Positions 1 through 11,979 of a stretch of 64,000 nt of DNA are shown here, in pieces (position 1 is the first letter of the stretch; every line of letters starts with the position of its first letter). Under the pieces are notes generated by a model. That model was not told the DNA's origin, made no database searches, and worked only from the letters and a program-made list of their open reading frames with translations. Made by a program: the position numbers and the translations under genes. The stretch comes from Trichaptum fuscoviolaceum (lineage: Eukaryota > Basidiomycota > Agaricomycetes > Hymenochaetales > Trichaptaceae), in contig CAJSYZ010000005.1 of assembly GCA_910574455.1 (NCBI GenBank), forward strand, positions 7,688,001 to 7,752,000, written 5' to 3'.

Positions 1-239
1 GCGCAATACTTACTTGTGGAGTGCTTCCTTAGGGATCCGCTTACTTGACGTTCAAAGCAGTGAAGAGTCCTAGCTGGCCTTGAGAATCCCGCGACGCGCC
101 TGGATAGAATCCCGCGCGTTTCCCGCCTGAATTCCCACGCTCGTTCCCAGTCGCGAATCCAGATTCCCGAACGCGGGTTCTTGTCGCGAATTCCAGTTTC
201 CCGAACTGTTTCCCGCTACAATTCCCGACGGTCGTAACA
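1..239 (+). repeat. Left LTR of copy 1 (3' part only)
   Basis: The sequence matches 5901-6139 at the far end of the element, ending CGGTCGTAACA. The U3 part and the start of R lie upstream of the window. Confidence 0.93.
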
Positions 240-241
240 TT

Positions 242-252
242 AGGTCAAAAGT
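242..252 (+). other. Primer-binding site, self-priming type
   Basis: AGGTCAAAAGT lies two bases after the left LTR. It is perfectly complementary over exactly 11 nt to ACTTTTGACCT at 5835-5845 inside the right LTR, and pairing stops on both sides. That LTR stretch sits about 30 nt downstream of a TATA-like sequence (AGATAAATAG, about 5799-5808), where the transcript is expected to start. In Tf1-type elements the first 11 nt of the mRNA pair with the PBS to prime reverse transcription. No TGG-starting tRNA primer site is evident directly at the LTR edge. Confidence 0.75.
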
Positions 253-328
253 CCTGGCTCACCGCCGCTCGGACTCGACACCCTCACGCTCTTTACTTCT
301 ACCCCCGCACCCGTACCGCCGACCAGCG

Positions 329-1538
329 ATGTCATCCCACCAGGAATGGGGAGGACTCGCAGATACCTTCGCTTTCCCGTCCCCGAGCTCCTCGATGGAG
401 GAAGACAAACTCCAGCCCATCCTTGATCGCCTCGACACCCTCCGAAAAACGCTACTCCAAGTTAGTCAACGAACACAATCAGGTTCAGAACACGGTCGCC
501 CAGCTCAAGCACGCCAACCAGGCGTTAGAAGCCCAAATCGCGAGCCAGCCCGCCTCCCCGTCTGGGGGCGGAGCAGGGCTCAAGATGAAGCTTCCCGACA
601 CCTTCGAAGGCGAACGAGCCAAGCTGGAAAACTGGATTCACCAGATTAAGCTCTACCTGTTCGGACAACATCCGGGGCTGGACGAAACCCGCAAGGTCGC
701 ATTCGCCCTGATGCTACTGCGGGGACCGGCGCAAGACTGGGCACGACCCATTCTAGATCGACTCCAGGACATCCCGACACCGCCAGAAGCCGCCAGCCTG
801 GAGGCCCTGTTCGCCGCCCTTCGCGCCTCTTACGGAGAAATCGATGCAGACAAAGCCGCAGCCGACAAGCTGATGCGCCTACGCCAGACAGGAACGGTCG
901 CAGAGTTTGCGTCGCAATTCCGTGCCCTCCAAGCCCTCACCGGGTGGCCCAAGGACGCGACGACGGATGTCATCTACCTCGACATGTTCCGGAAGGGACT
1001 CAAAGACCAGGTTCGCCAGCACATCGCCAGCACAGAGGCGAAGGATATGAAATTCGATGCCTACGTCAACTGGGTTTCCGAGACGGACGAGAAGCTAAGG
1101 CTCGCACACGCCTATGGACCAGTATCAAAGCCAGCGGCTACGCCCCGAAGCAATCCCGGCACCACTAGTTCAGCTCCGCGTACGATCCCGACTGCGGGCG
1201 CAAGCTCGACGAAGGATCCCAACGCGATGGAGATTGACAGGGTGCGCCGGGAGCGCAGGAGTAAGGGACTATGCTACTACTGCGGAGAGAAAGACCATCT
1301 GGTGAGCGATTGCCCAACGCGACCGCCAACCCGAAACCTAAAGGCGACGAAATCCACGTCCCCGTCGAGCCCATCGCCCCCCGCGCTCCAGTCATTCGAA
1401 GAAACGCTCAAACGTATGGCGGAACAGTACGTCCAGAATGTGCAGCAGTCCGTGCTACAGAACGCATTCGCCGCCATGACGCCCGCCGCCAAGAACGTTC
1501 ACAATCCCGAAGCCCCGCCCCCAGCGGATTTTCAGTAG
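329..1538 (+). pseudogene. gag of Ty3/gypsy copy 1 (frameshifted)
   Basis: This is the capsid/nucleocapsid polyprotein of the retrotransposon. The N-terminal part starts at the ATG at 329 and stays open to about 440. The rest continues in another frame to the stop at 1536-1538. The sibling copy on the - strand (6140-6362) reads through the same point without a break, so copy 1 carries one extra C near 441. A coiled-coil-like stretch follows the start, then a Ty3-type capsid domain, then one CCHC zinc knuckle (GLCYYCGEKDHLVSDC) at about nt 1261-1312. The 3' end overlaps pol, which is open in the -1 frame from at least 1271, the usual arrangement for frameshift expression of Gag-Pol. Confidence 0.85.
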
Positions 1539-4500
1539 GGTCGTATTGCTCAGTCGCGCCCTATACGACCCAACCGCCCTTGTGGCCGAAGAACTCTCTT
1601 AATAATGGTCCCTTGTATTTAACCATTTCTACAATAGACCGTCGTCTTAGACGACATTTGAAGTTCCCGGTACAGGTTAGCGACGGAAAGACGGATGCCT
1701 TAGCCACAGTAATGTTAGACAGCGGTGCGTCGGGAACTTTCATAAATTCCCGCTACGTTTCGCGACACGGACTCCAGACCCGGGACTTGGTAATCCCGAT
1801 ACTTTTGCGAAACGCAGACAATTCCCCGAACGCGATTGGACGCATCACCAAGGAAGTAGTCCTCAACGTCGAGATGAAGGGACACTTAGAACAGTTGACC
1901 ATGGCCGTCGCGGATATTGGCGACGACGATATTATCATGGGGATCGACTGGTTGGGCACCATAACCCAACCATTGACTGGACCAACGATGTGGTCGATCT
2001 CAACCGCTGCCCGCCCCAGTGTGACAACCAGCAACGCCTGGTCCCGCTTCCCCGCCTCGCCATAGCAGAAGAAGTCGAGACCCCCTGGGGGCCCGACAGG
2101 ACCCAGGCCGAATGGGAAGCTGTCCCACCGGGATTTCGGTACTCAGAAAAATATTGGGACCAGTACCACGACGCCGAATCCTACTTCGTCACGACGGACG
2201 ACCATTTCGCGTACAAAATTGCCGCCTCGTACACCCACTCCCAGGCCATCGCTGAGAAGTCTGCGGTGAAGGAAGGCGAGAAAACCTTCGAAGAACTAGT
2301 TCCCCCCGAATTCCGTGAGTTTGCCGACGTTTTCTCGAAAGTTGAATCCGAAAGGCTTCCACTGCGCAAGCCGTATGACCACGCCATAGATTTAGAACCC
2401 GGGAAGGTTCCCCCGTACAGCAAAATCTATCCCTTGGCCCCAGCTGAACGCGATGCCCTTCGCGAATTCGTTGACGAAAACCTGCGCAAGGGGTACATAC
2501 GACCTTCGAAATCCCCTGCAGCGGCTCCCGTCTTCTTTATCAAGAAAAAGGATGGAACCTTGCGCATGGTAGTCGATTACCGACGACTGAACGACATCAC
2601 GGTCAAGAATCGATACCCGCTTCCCCTCACGATGGAACTCGTAGACGCGCTGCAAAAGGCGAAGGTTTTCACGACTCTAGATTTACGATGGGGCTACCAC
2701 AATGTGCGACTGAAGCAAGGCGACGAGTGGAAGGCTGCATTTCGGACTCAGGCAGGACATTTCGAACCAACGGTGATGACATTCGGGCTCACGAATGCCC
2801 CAGCAACCTTCCAGCACATGATGAACGATATTCTTCAAAGACCTCATTGGAGTATACGTGATCATCTATCTTGACGACTTGCTAATCTTTTCCGAAGATG
2901 AATCGCAGCACGATGAACACGTACGGGAAGTCCTTAAACGGCTACGCGAAAACGACTTGTTCTGCAAACCCGAAAAGTGCAAATTCAAACAGACTTCCGT
3001 CGAGTATCTCGGGATGATTATTTCGCAGGGAAAGGTGGCGATGGATCCCGCCAAGGTACAGGCGGTCCTCGACTGGCCTACCCCGAAAAAGGTGAAAGAC
3101 ATTCAAGCCTTCCTCGGGTTCGCGAATTTCTATCGACGCTTCATTCGGGATTTCTCGCACATCGTCAAACCGCTCACGACGCTGCTGAAGAAGGACGTTC
3201 GCTGGGCCTGGACAGAAAACCAGCAGTTCGCCTTCGACTATCTCAAGCGCATGTTCACGACCGCCCCCGTCCTGATGATGCCAGACATGTCGCGACAATT
3301 CATCGTGGAATGCGACGCCTCTGATTTCGCGACCGGCGCGGTCTTGTCCCAGGAAGGCGACGACGGGCTGATACATCCGGTCGCCTTTTTCTCGAAATCC
3401 CTCAACGATGCGGAACGCAACTACGAGATTTACGACAAGGAGCTACTCGCGATTATTAGAGCTCTTGACGAGTGGCGACATTATCTCGAAGGTGCGAGTC
3501 ATAAACTCGATATCGTGTCTGACCACAAGAATCTGCTATATTTCTCTGAATCCCGAACGCTGACGCGACGCCAAGCCCGGTGGAGTCTGTTCCTCACTCG
3601 CTTCGACTTTACGATTCGCCATCGCCCAGGGCGACTCGGGGGCAAGCCCGACGCCATGTCACGACGCGTCGATCTTCAACCCGAAGGCGAAGACAACACG
3701 GGACGGACCCTCTTGACCCCCGAAATGTTTCGACTAAAAGCAATTCGTCGGGGAATGACACAGGTACACGGGGATCAGGCCCTCCTACGACGCATTCGTA
3801 AGTCAGATCAGTATGAAGACGAACTGGTGGACGCAATCGAGTTGGTCAAGTCCAAGGCGCCTCGAGTCCTGACCAAGGAACTTGAGGACTGGAGCACCGA
3901 GGAAGGCCTCATCCTGTACCAGGGTAAGGTTTACGTCCCGAAAGACGAGACCATTCGCCGGGATGTGGTGAAGACTTACCACGACAGTCTCCCTGCCGGA
4001 CATCCTGGACGTTGGAAAACGTTTGAGATGGTAAGCCGCAACTACTGGTGGCCCGGGATGTCTAACTTCGTAGAACGATACGTTTCGGGATGCGATACCT
4101 GCGCACGCACGAAGAACCGATCCCAACGCCCGGTAGGACTCCTGCAACCGAACGAAATCCCGCAGGGCCCCTGGCAGGCGATTTCGTGCGATTTCATCAC
4201 CCAGCTCCCCCGATCTGAGGATTACGACGCAATTTTCGTGGTGGTCGACCGTCTCACCAAGCAAGCGCATTTTATCCCGACCACGTCTGACATCGATGCA
4301 CCGGAAACTGCGGAACTATTCCTGCAGCACGTCTGGAAGCTGCACGGAACCCCCCGCCAGATCATATCCGACCGCGGACCACAGTTTGTCGCGCAGTTCA
4401 TGAAGGCCCTCTTTTCCCGACTCGGTATCAAGGGTACCACGTCGACTGCGTATCACCCGCAGACGGATGGGCAAACCGAAAGGGTAAACCAAGAGCTGGA

Positions 4501-5470
4501 ACAGTATTTACGGGCTTTCATAGATACACGACAAGAAAACTGGGCCGGATTACTCCCAATGGCAGAGTTCGCGCACAACACGAAAGCGCACGCGGCAACA
4601 CGACAATCCCCGTTCGCGCTTGTCTACGGCTACAATCCCGAATTCACGATTGCCCCGAGCGACGGCCTGTCCACGGTCCCCGCCGCGGACGCACGACTAC
4701 AGGAGCTTCAGCAGGCACAGGAAGAGGCAAGAGCGGCTTTGGAGGTTGCGGCAGAGCGCATGAAGCAGCACTACGATCAGGCCAGGAACGAGGCCCCGCA
4801 GTACGCAGTCGGGGATAAGGTATGGCTTGAGGCGACGAACGTTCGGCGACCAGGAGCGCGCAAATTATTACCGAAACGACTAGGGCCGTATAAAGTGAAG
4901 GCAAAGCTAAGTGACCTCACCTACGAACTCGAACTCCCCGCGTCGCTGAAGATTCATCCCGTATTTCACGTATCGCTGCTCTCGCCATACCACGAAGACG
5001 ACATTCCCGGTCGAACGCAACCCCCGCCGCCCCCAGTCGAAGTAGAAGGAGATCTGGAGTACGAGGTGGAAGAGGTTCTGGATGCTAGACGGTTTAGACG
5101 GAGATTTGAATATTTGGTACGATGGAAGGGATATTCGAGCGCGGAAGATACATGGATTCCCGCAAAGGATATGGGTAATGCAAAGGCTAAAATTCGCAGT
5201 TTCTATCGAAAACACCCGGACGCCCCTCGAGAAGTCAACGCTATCGAGCTCTGTGACCTGAGCAAGATTCAAGCTTGGCGCCCCGGAGTTGCGCCTTTGG
5301 AGGGGGGTAATGTCGAGATCCCGGGCTCCTTTTCTCATTTCCCGCACTTTCCCGCCAAGGATCCCGACATGAGCAGACAATCCCGCGGGGAGAATCCCGC
5401 CATTGGATTCCCCGCGCGAAACCCCTTTCCCGACTCGCACGATCCCCCGCAAGATCCCCCGCTCACGTGA
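1271..5470 (+). pseudogene. pol of Ty3/gypsy copy 1 (PR-RT-RH-IN-chromodomain, two frameshifts)
   Basis: This is the retrotransposon polyprotein. The aspartic protease motif LDSGAS lies at about nt 1714. Reverse transcriptase spans about 2440-2990, with the catalytic YLDD at about 2867-2878. RNase H starts near 3300 (VECDAS). Integrase has an HHCC finger at about 3965-4115 and the DDE residues in CDFITQL, SDRGPQF and QTERVNQE (about 4185-4500). A GPY/F module (LGPYKVK) lies near 4885 and a chromodomain (YLVRWKGY core) at about 5059-5215. The reading frame changes near 1960, between protease and RT, and again near 2831, just before YLDD; each is a one-base indel. The frame ends at 5470, about 160 nt inside the right LTR. 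The product would make and integrate the cDNA, with the chromodomain steering integration to modified chromatin. Confidence 0.9.
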
Positions 5471-6139
5471 CCTATCCCGCACCACCGTCCCGACCACCAT
5501 GCACGCATACACACATTCATTTACGACGACCCGCCACGGCACACGTACATTCACTTATCAACATACGCTCATTAATCCGTTAGTACCTCAAGGTGACGAC
5601 CTGCAACAGTCTGGCATACCTAGTCTGGCTAGTCGCGGCCCCGGACCGGACGCTGACGTCCACGGACAGGCCGTAGCCATCTGGAGAGACGGGATAGACA
5701 TGCCTAGCAGTGCGGTCGTAGCATGTATCGTTTGTAGTAGATAGGTGCGCATTGCGCAAGGACACTTAGCGTAGATTAACTATACAGTCTTTACGAAGTA
5801 GATAAATAGCTGTAGGCATCGTAAGGAGCACCCCACTTTTGACCTCTTGTGGAGTGCTTCCTTAGGTGCGATCTCTCTCTTTTCTCCTGTGTAGTTAGTT
5901 GCGCAATACTTACTTGTGGAGTGCTTCCTTAGGGATCCGCTTACTTGACGTTCAAAGCAGTGAAGAGTCCTAGCTGGCCTTGAGAATCCCGCGACGCGCC
6001 TGGATAGAATCCCGCGCGTTTCCCGCCTGAATTCCCACGCTCGTTCCCAGTCGCGAATCCAGATTCCCGAACGCGGGTTCTTGTCGCGAATTCCAGTTTC
6101 CCGAACTGTTTCCCGCTACAATTCCCGACGGTCGTAACA
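5311..6139 (+). repeat. Right LTR of copy 1
   Basis: This 829-bp LTR has TGTCGAG...GTAACA ends. It contains a TATA-like AGATAAATAG (about 5799) and the probable start of R at 5835. A direct repeat (CTTGTGGAGTGCTTCCTTAG) occurs at about 5847 and again at about 5914. It is joined at 6139/6140 to gag sequence of an inverted sibling copy. Confidence 0.92.
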
Positions 6140-6362
6140 CGGGCTGGCTCGCGATTTGGGCTTCTAACGCCCGGTTGGCGTGCTTGAGCTGGGCTACTGT
6201 GTTCTGAACCTGATTGTGTTCGTTGACTAGCTTGGAGTAGCGTTTTTCGAGGGTGTCGAGGCGATCAAGGATGGGCTGGAGTTTGTCTTCCTCCATCGAG
6301 GAGCTCGGGGACGGGAAAGCGAAGGTATCTGCGAGTCCTCCCCATTCCTGGTGGGACAACAT
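6140..6362 (-). pseudogene. gag 5' fragment of the inverted copy
   Basis: The fragment encodes about 74 residues matching the N-terminus of the copy 1 Gag, starting MLSHQEW. The frame passes without a break through the point where copy 1 is frameshifted. Past 6140 the reading frame runs into LTR sequence of copy 1, so the gene is truncated. Confidence 0.88.
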
Positions 6363-6451
6363 CGCTGGTCGGCGGTACGGGTGCGGGGGTAGAAGTAAAG
6401 AGCGTGAGGGTGTCGAGTCCGAGCGGCGGTGAGCCAGGACTTTTGACCTAA

Positions 6452-7246
6452 TGTTACGACCGTCGGGAATTGTAGCGGGAAACAGTTTTGGGAAACTGGA
6501 ATTCGCGACAGGAACCCGCGTTCGGGAATCTGGATTCGCGACTGGGAACGAGCGTGGGAATTCAGGCGGGAAACGCGCGGGATTCTCAAGGCCAGCTAGG
6601 ACTCTTCACTGCTTTGAACGTCAAGTAAGCGGATCCCTAAGGAAGCACTCCACAAGTAAGTATTGCGCAACTAACTACACAGGAGAAAAGAGAGAGATCG
6701 CACCTAAGGAAGCACCCCACAAGAGGTCAAAAGTGGGGTGCTCCTTACGATGCCTACAGCTATTTATCTACTTCGTAAAGACTGTATAGTTAATCTACGC
6801 TAAGTGTCCTTGCGCAATGCGCACCTATCTACTGCAAACGATACATGCTACGACCGCACTGCTAGGCATGTCTATCCCGTCTCTCCAGATGGCTACGGCC
6901 TGTCCGTGGACGTCAGCATCCGGTCCGGGGCCGCGACTAGCCAGACTAGGTATGCCAGACTGTTGCAGGTCGTCACCTTGAGGTACTAGCGGATTAATGA
7001 GCGTATGTTCATAAGTGAATGTACGTGTGCCGTGGCGGGTCGTCGTAAATGAGTGTGTGTATGCGTGCATGGTTGCCGGGACGGTGGCGCGGGATAAGTC
7101 ACGTGAGCATGGGATCGTGCGATTCGGGAATGAGGTTTTGCGCCGGGAATCCAATGGCGGGATTCTCCCCGCGGGATTGTCTGCTCATGTCGGGATCCTT
7201 GGCGGGAAAGTGCGGGAAATGAGAAAAGGAGCCCGGGATCTCGACA
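6452..7246 (-). repeat. LTR of the inverted copy
   Basis: This is a 795-bp LTR in reverse orientation (TGTTACGACC...TCTCGACA on +). It aligns with 5311-6139 but has several substitutions and a short deletion relative to it. Confidence 0.92.
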
Positions 7247-7422
7247 GCCACTGACAGTGGCATCCGACATGATCCAACTTGAACTTGAAGTCTAAGATGC
7301 ACCGACTAGTAACACTACAATTCTAGTATAGCTAGTACCATAATCCGTCACTGAACATTTAAATGTTATATCCTTACTTCATAAGTTTCAAGGTACTTTG
7401 TGAGCTAAATGAGGGTTTATCT
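7247..7422. other. Intergenic, subterminal region of the Plavaka element
   Basis: No gene is seen here. It starts with the near-palindrome GCCACTGACAGTGGC (7247-7261) and has a doubled ACTTGAACTTGAAG (about 7277). Both motifs recur in the promoter of the transposase, so this is probably the 3' terminal region of that DNA transposon. The exact terminus was not found. Confidence 0.4.
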
Positions 7423-10400
7423 TTATTGTTGCCTACTTTCGTACAATGTTTCATGCATGTGCATGTCAGCAAATCGGTTAACATAGAATCTATTGTAAAA
7501 GTCCAGGGACTCCTCAGGTGTCAATGACTTCGGAGGACATTCATCACCCTCTGGAACCCCAAGGAGGTGAGCTAAACGGAAGATACTCCCTAGAGCTATC
7601 ACGGATAACTTTGGAGTTTTTGAGTCACCGTGACGGGGGTAGCCTGACTCCGAGTCGGAGGTGTCATTCAGGTCACTCCGGCGAGTCCGAGTCAGCGGTT
7701 GACGGCAACTTCCAATAGTACTACGCTGGCACGCGGTAGAGGTCTCTGACTCATACTCTGGCTCGACTATCCACATTCTTGTTTTTCTGTCAGGTGAGTC
7801 TCCAACGTTCTTGAAAAACTGGACAAGGGCGCATTCCTGACGTTCTCCATTGGCGGTGAAGGAGAAAAGAAGCATAACCCGAGCAATTCGCATCCCTGCA
7901 AACCCCTTTTTGCGAGAACTAACTTGGACAAGAACGACATCACGTTGTGGTTTTCCGCGCCAAGAGGGATTGGACCTGATCACCTCCCTCATTGCTTGCT
8001 CTATAGGAATTGATTCGCCGCGGTAGGCGAAATACGCGGTAGCTGAATGGAAGATGGCAATGTCATTGCCCATGTCCAGTGCAAACTGTTGTTCGGCTAT
8101 CAGGCTTTCAGAAGCGCTTCCGAGGTCATAGTATCCTAATTCGTTCAAGTTGCACCTTTCGTACTTGCAGAATAAGTATATTTTGATGAGTCGTCGGAGC
8201 TGTCGGAGTTCCGGATGGCCTTTTATCGCCGCAAGAGCGTTGAGCTGTTTGGGGTACAGCTTACTGGACTCTGTAAGGATAGCAACGAATAAGTCAGATA
8301 TCCAGCGCCACAATTTGAAGCTCGTGTTACTGACGTTGTTTCGAAGCCATTAACATCAAGCTCGAAGGATCACTTCTACCACCTAAGCAAAACCGATGTT
8401 CTGTATTTTCCACATCATGAAGAACAACACTACTTTGCAGTCCTTCCACTGATGAAGTGCTGAGATCATCCAGGTCAGCAATTTCGTTGTGCCCTTGATT
8501 ACCCACAGTGCCATCGAAGAAATCATCTGTATCATTGGCTGCTCCTGCCACACCAATACACTGCAACTGCTCCCTCTGATTCGGGATCCTCTCAGCATCA
8601 TCCTCCTCCGGCTCTGACATATTCTTCCGCAGAACATCTCGCAAAACTTTCCACGTAGCCTCGGATAGCGTATCGTCTAGCATTCCACGCCGTTTGAAGT
8701 CTGACCTCGATGCAATAAGTTTGCTGAGTCGTTGGTTTGCTGTGATCATCTGGCCCAAGGGATCATTTCTGTTCGAGCGTCGCCACGTTTCTTTGACCGC
8801 ATAAATATGTTTATTCTCTGTAATCGATGAACACAGCCCGCTCGGTGCAGCAAACAGAGGGATCAATGTTGGATAATGGACCATAGCATGCTGTCGTGGT
8901 AGTGAAAAGTTATCCCGGATGCCCTTAGCTATGAATATTTGCCGATAACGGTGAAAGTGATCCAAAGAGGCTTTGATTTGATCAAGAGTTGAGGCTGTAA
9001 TCGTGTACCAACGCACAAGGTAACAGAAGTCTAGAAATGCACTTAATGTGCGAATCATATCATCATGTGCAATGCCCACAATAGCCGGAAGATACACCTA
9101 AGCAAATTGCATCAAATATCAGCAAACCACTGCCTCGAACAAGATAAAAAGGTCACATACTTTCATAAGTGCCTTAGAATCATTGCCTGTCCATTGCTTG
9201 AAGCCTCGGCCTTCGGGGAATCTGCGAAGTCCAGGAAAAGGAGCAGCAACTCTGATTCTACGCGGATGTTAGCAATGGTATTTACATTAAACAACTTGCG
9301 AAAAAAATCACCTTTTATCCACAATATCCAGCTCTGACGTGGTCAAGCTCTGACATATCCACTCGACAAGATGATCCTTGAACACGCCTTTGATGATTTG
9401 GTGCAGCAGGTCCGGAGATATGAGATCACATATATCTGCGCGCGGAATGTCATTGGTGAAAGGCTACGGAGCAACGTATCAGTTGCAATATACGCATCCA
9501 ATGAATAATTTGAAGCACGTACCACAATGTCCTGGTGGAATCCGTACTCTTTCCGAATTGTTGCTTTATTCATGTTGTTGGCGTCTACCTGTTCTATCAA
9601 TCGTTCGTGCAGCTCTTTTGTTCGAGGAATTGATACAAATTCCGGATTATCGAGGTCCTTGTGAGGCGCTGTGCATCTATAATGTCGAAAGTAAGTCATC
9701 ACCACAGAGCTTGATTTCAGGAAAGCCTGAGGGCGGTAGTACTTACTTGCAGCACCATCCAGTACATATGGCGCAAAGGCTGACCTGTTCCGGATAATCG
9801 GCTATATATGAGCCGAGTCCGAAAACCGACCTACGCAAGTGACCATCAGGGCACCGGAGAATGGTTTTCTGAGTGTTCATGATCATTGCGGATTTCAGCA
9901 AGATTAAGATCCTCGATATAGACAAATGAAAGATCTGATGTCGAAAGTGCCGGAAGTCATCTGACTTTTTGTATTGCCGCTCAGCTGCAAAGCATCAGAA
10001 GTCAATTGAATAGATCACTATTAACACATACTCTTTGGTATTGCCAGAAATGCTATGAGCTGGACTGTATTCAGTTTCTGGGACCGCCGGGCCTTGTTTG
10101 ATACATTCCCAATCGAGAGATACAAAGGATAGTATTCATTATTGCCAGTTCCAACAGAAACTGTTGTCTTATCGCTCCCTAAAATGACCGGGACGAACAT
10201 AGATCCATGGACTGCTTTATCTTCTGCGTAGATCTTGTTCTAAGTCAAGGATAATAAGTATCTGTGCAAGTTAATGAGTCATGACTTACAGCCTGTTCCC
10301 AAGCAAAATTCCCGGACATGTAATTTCTGAAAACTCGTTCTTTGTCATTGATATTATTGGTGTCCTCCTTTGTCTGAAATTCACGAAACGGGACAAAGTC

Positions 10401-11502
10401 AAATTCGCCTTCTAAAGCCGGGTTATCCACCAAATTTCGGATTACTTCCAAAGGATCCCGATACCATACATCATATTCTTTCCTCTTCCATGACTCGATG
10501 TTCTCGTTTGTCGCTTTTTGGCCATTGTCGTTAGTATAGAAGTTACTGAAGGATTTCCAAGATACATCACCGACTTTTGTAGTGTCAATGATCTTGTACA
10601 AATTTTGTGCATCTCCATCAAGCAGTGCACCAGCTGTATCCAGACTTGAGTCATCATTGGGATCTGTCGCGTCCAATTCGGGATATCTAATAGATTTTGC
10701 GTTCTCCGTGGACTGAATTAGTTGATAAGCCTTCATAATTCCGAGAAGCTTTGTTATGTTGCCAGCAGACATTTGCTCTTCGCGATAGAGAAAATCTGCG
10801 AGCTCGAAATCTGCTCGGCACGAATAGGGAAACCAGTCATTTGACGCAGGTTCGTTCCGTGAAACGGGCGGTTCTTCCTTTTCTAAGAAGTTCCCTTCTT
10901 CATCGCATGGAGTGGCTGCACGATATTTGGTGTCAGAATGCTAAAGTAAACTGGGGACATCATACTTAGCGCGCACCATTTAAATATCTGTGATACACCT
11001 TTAAGTTATCATTGTTCTCTTCATAATCTCCAATGTCGGAGTCCAGATCAGCAGAAGATAGGTCTTGGTCTTCAAGTTCGTCATCTCCAGTGTCAGCATG
11101 GGACAGGCAATCAGGACCGTCTAAATCTTGAAGCAGCTCGTCTCGGCCTATGCTAAGCATCGAGATATCCTGTGTGAGTATAGAAATGTCGTAGTCGTAA
11201 CTTGAAGAGTTGCAGCCACTTTCATCTTCATGATGGCCCTCCAAGTCTGTTGGAAGTTCAGGAGAGCCGGGAAGAGCTTGAGGTGTCGAAGGTCGTGCGG
11301 GTCGCTTGGGTGAGGAATCCAAGTCGTAACCACAAGCAGCAGGTCTTGTTGCAAATGATGACGGGTGAGCTGAATATTCATGTCTTGTCCTTGCGGATTG
11401 ATTCTTGAACCTCCTGCTGCAGAAGGAGAAGGTGCATCGAATAGTCGGGGGGAAGATATCTGTAAGATGAACGGGTTTGGGCCTTCGCCGAGTTACCGGC
11501 AT
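7423..11502 (-). CDS. Plavaka-type (KDZ superfamily) transposase
   Basis: This is a large intron-containing transposase gene of a basidiomycete cut-and-paste DNA transposon. Exon 1 starts at 11502 and has a C2H2-like finger (CTFSFCSRRFKNQSARTRH) near its N-terminus, then an acidic stretch. A likely first intron runs from GTGCGC near 10975 to CGTGCAG near 10931, after which the frame continues ATPCDEEGNF. Exons at about 10930-10300 hold blocks typical of the family (SCRADFELADFLYRE, WYRDPLEVIRNLVDNP). Those at about 10240-10030 hold VPVILGSDKTTVSVG and a following YPLYLSIGNVSN block. Exons at 9705-9343 and 9097-8327 hold the middle. The last long exon (8313-7423) has SNPSWRGKPQRD, SVIALGSIFRLAHLLGV and FADMHMHE, matching the family C-terminus. 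It looks complete, but not every splice site was resolved. The neighbouring divergent gene at 11980 is probably part of the same element. Confidence 0.85.
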
Positions 11503-11979
11503 TAGTTCCAGTAACTTGAACGCTGAATTTAAAGTTGAATGGCACGCTCAGCGGTGACGCCCGCGTAGTAACAACTTGAAGTTAGTAGTACTACTAGTAG
11601 TAGTACCGGTAGCCTGAGTAGCCACAGCCTCAGGCTGTCAGTGACTCAGTGGCACTGCCGCCAGCCTGCCAGTGAGCCTGCAAGTGCCAGTGAGTAGTAC
11701 TAGTACCAGTAGCACTGTGATAGTACTAGTAATAGAGCTAGCCTGAGTATCCGAGTGTCCAAGTCCGAGTCTGAGTCAGGCTCATTCCGAGTCAGCCTAA
11801 CTTGAAGGCTGCCAATCACTGGCACTGCCAGTGCCAGCAAGTGCAAGTGGGCGTAAATTTTCCTTGAATAGGCGCCCTCATCTCCAACTTCAACTACAAC
11901 TTGCACCTTTGCCAACTCGATTCACCATCAAAACTCATAGCACCTGTCAGCGTGCCTCGACTTGAAACACTGCACAAGA
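11503..11979. promoter_or_regulatory. Bidirectional promoter region of the Plavaka element, dense in short repeats
   Basis: This 477-bp gap separates the divergent transposase and coiled-coil gene. It is packed with CAGTGGCACTGCC-type inverted motifs, AGTACTAGTAC runs (about 11585-11720), CCGAGTCNG motifs (about 11755-11800) and several ACTTGAA/CTTGAAG copies. The same vocabulary recurs at 7247-7290 and in a long intron at 13090-13262. The clustering suggests transposase or regulator binding sites; no function is demonstrated. Confidence 0.5.

Larger units (their letters stand above)
1..6139 (+). mobile_element. Ty3/gypsy chromovirus, copy 1 (left LTR cut by window edge)
   Basis: This is an LTR retrotransposon in the order partial left LTR, self-priming PBS, gag, protease, reverse transcriptase, RNase H, integrase, chromodomain, polypurine tract and right LTR. 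Bases 1-239 match the last 239 bases of the right LTR (5901-6139), so about 590 bp of the left LTR lie outside the window. The LTR begins TGTCGAG and ends GTAACA, giving the usual TG...CA ends. A polypurine tract (GGAGGGGGG, about 5299-5307) sits just before the right LTR. The domain order RT-RH-IN-chromodomain places it in the chromovirus clade of Ty3/gypsy. Single-base frameshifts in gag (near 441), after protease (near 1960) and in RT (near 2831) make this copy defective unless they are assembly errors. The target-site duplication cannot be tested because the left edge is missing. Confidence 0.93.
6140..7246 (-). mobile_element. Inverted 5' end of a second copy of the same Ty3/gypsy family
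   Basis: Read on the - strand, this is a full LTR (7246 to 6452, 795 bp), the same self-priming PBS (just below 6452), the leader and the start of gag (6362 to 6140). It is cut off exactly where the right LTR of copy 1 ends. The LTR differs from that of copy 1 by scattered substitutions and small gaps, so the two are separate insertions. The simplest reading is that copy 1 inserted into the gag of this older copy, whose remainder would lie left of the window. The flank after its LTR begins GCCAC (7247-7251). Confidence 0.9.

Noticed and set aside
1165..5554. Minus-strand open frames within the first retroelement
   Set aside because: They mirror gag and pol codons and show no known domain; they are shadow frames of the GC-rich coding strand.
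7247..7261. GCCACTGACAGTGGC as the definite terminal inverted repeat of the Plavaka element
   Set aside because: No matching inverted copy could be placed at the other side of the element, so the termini stay undefined.
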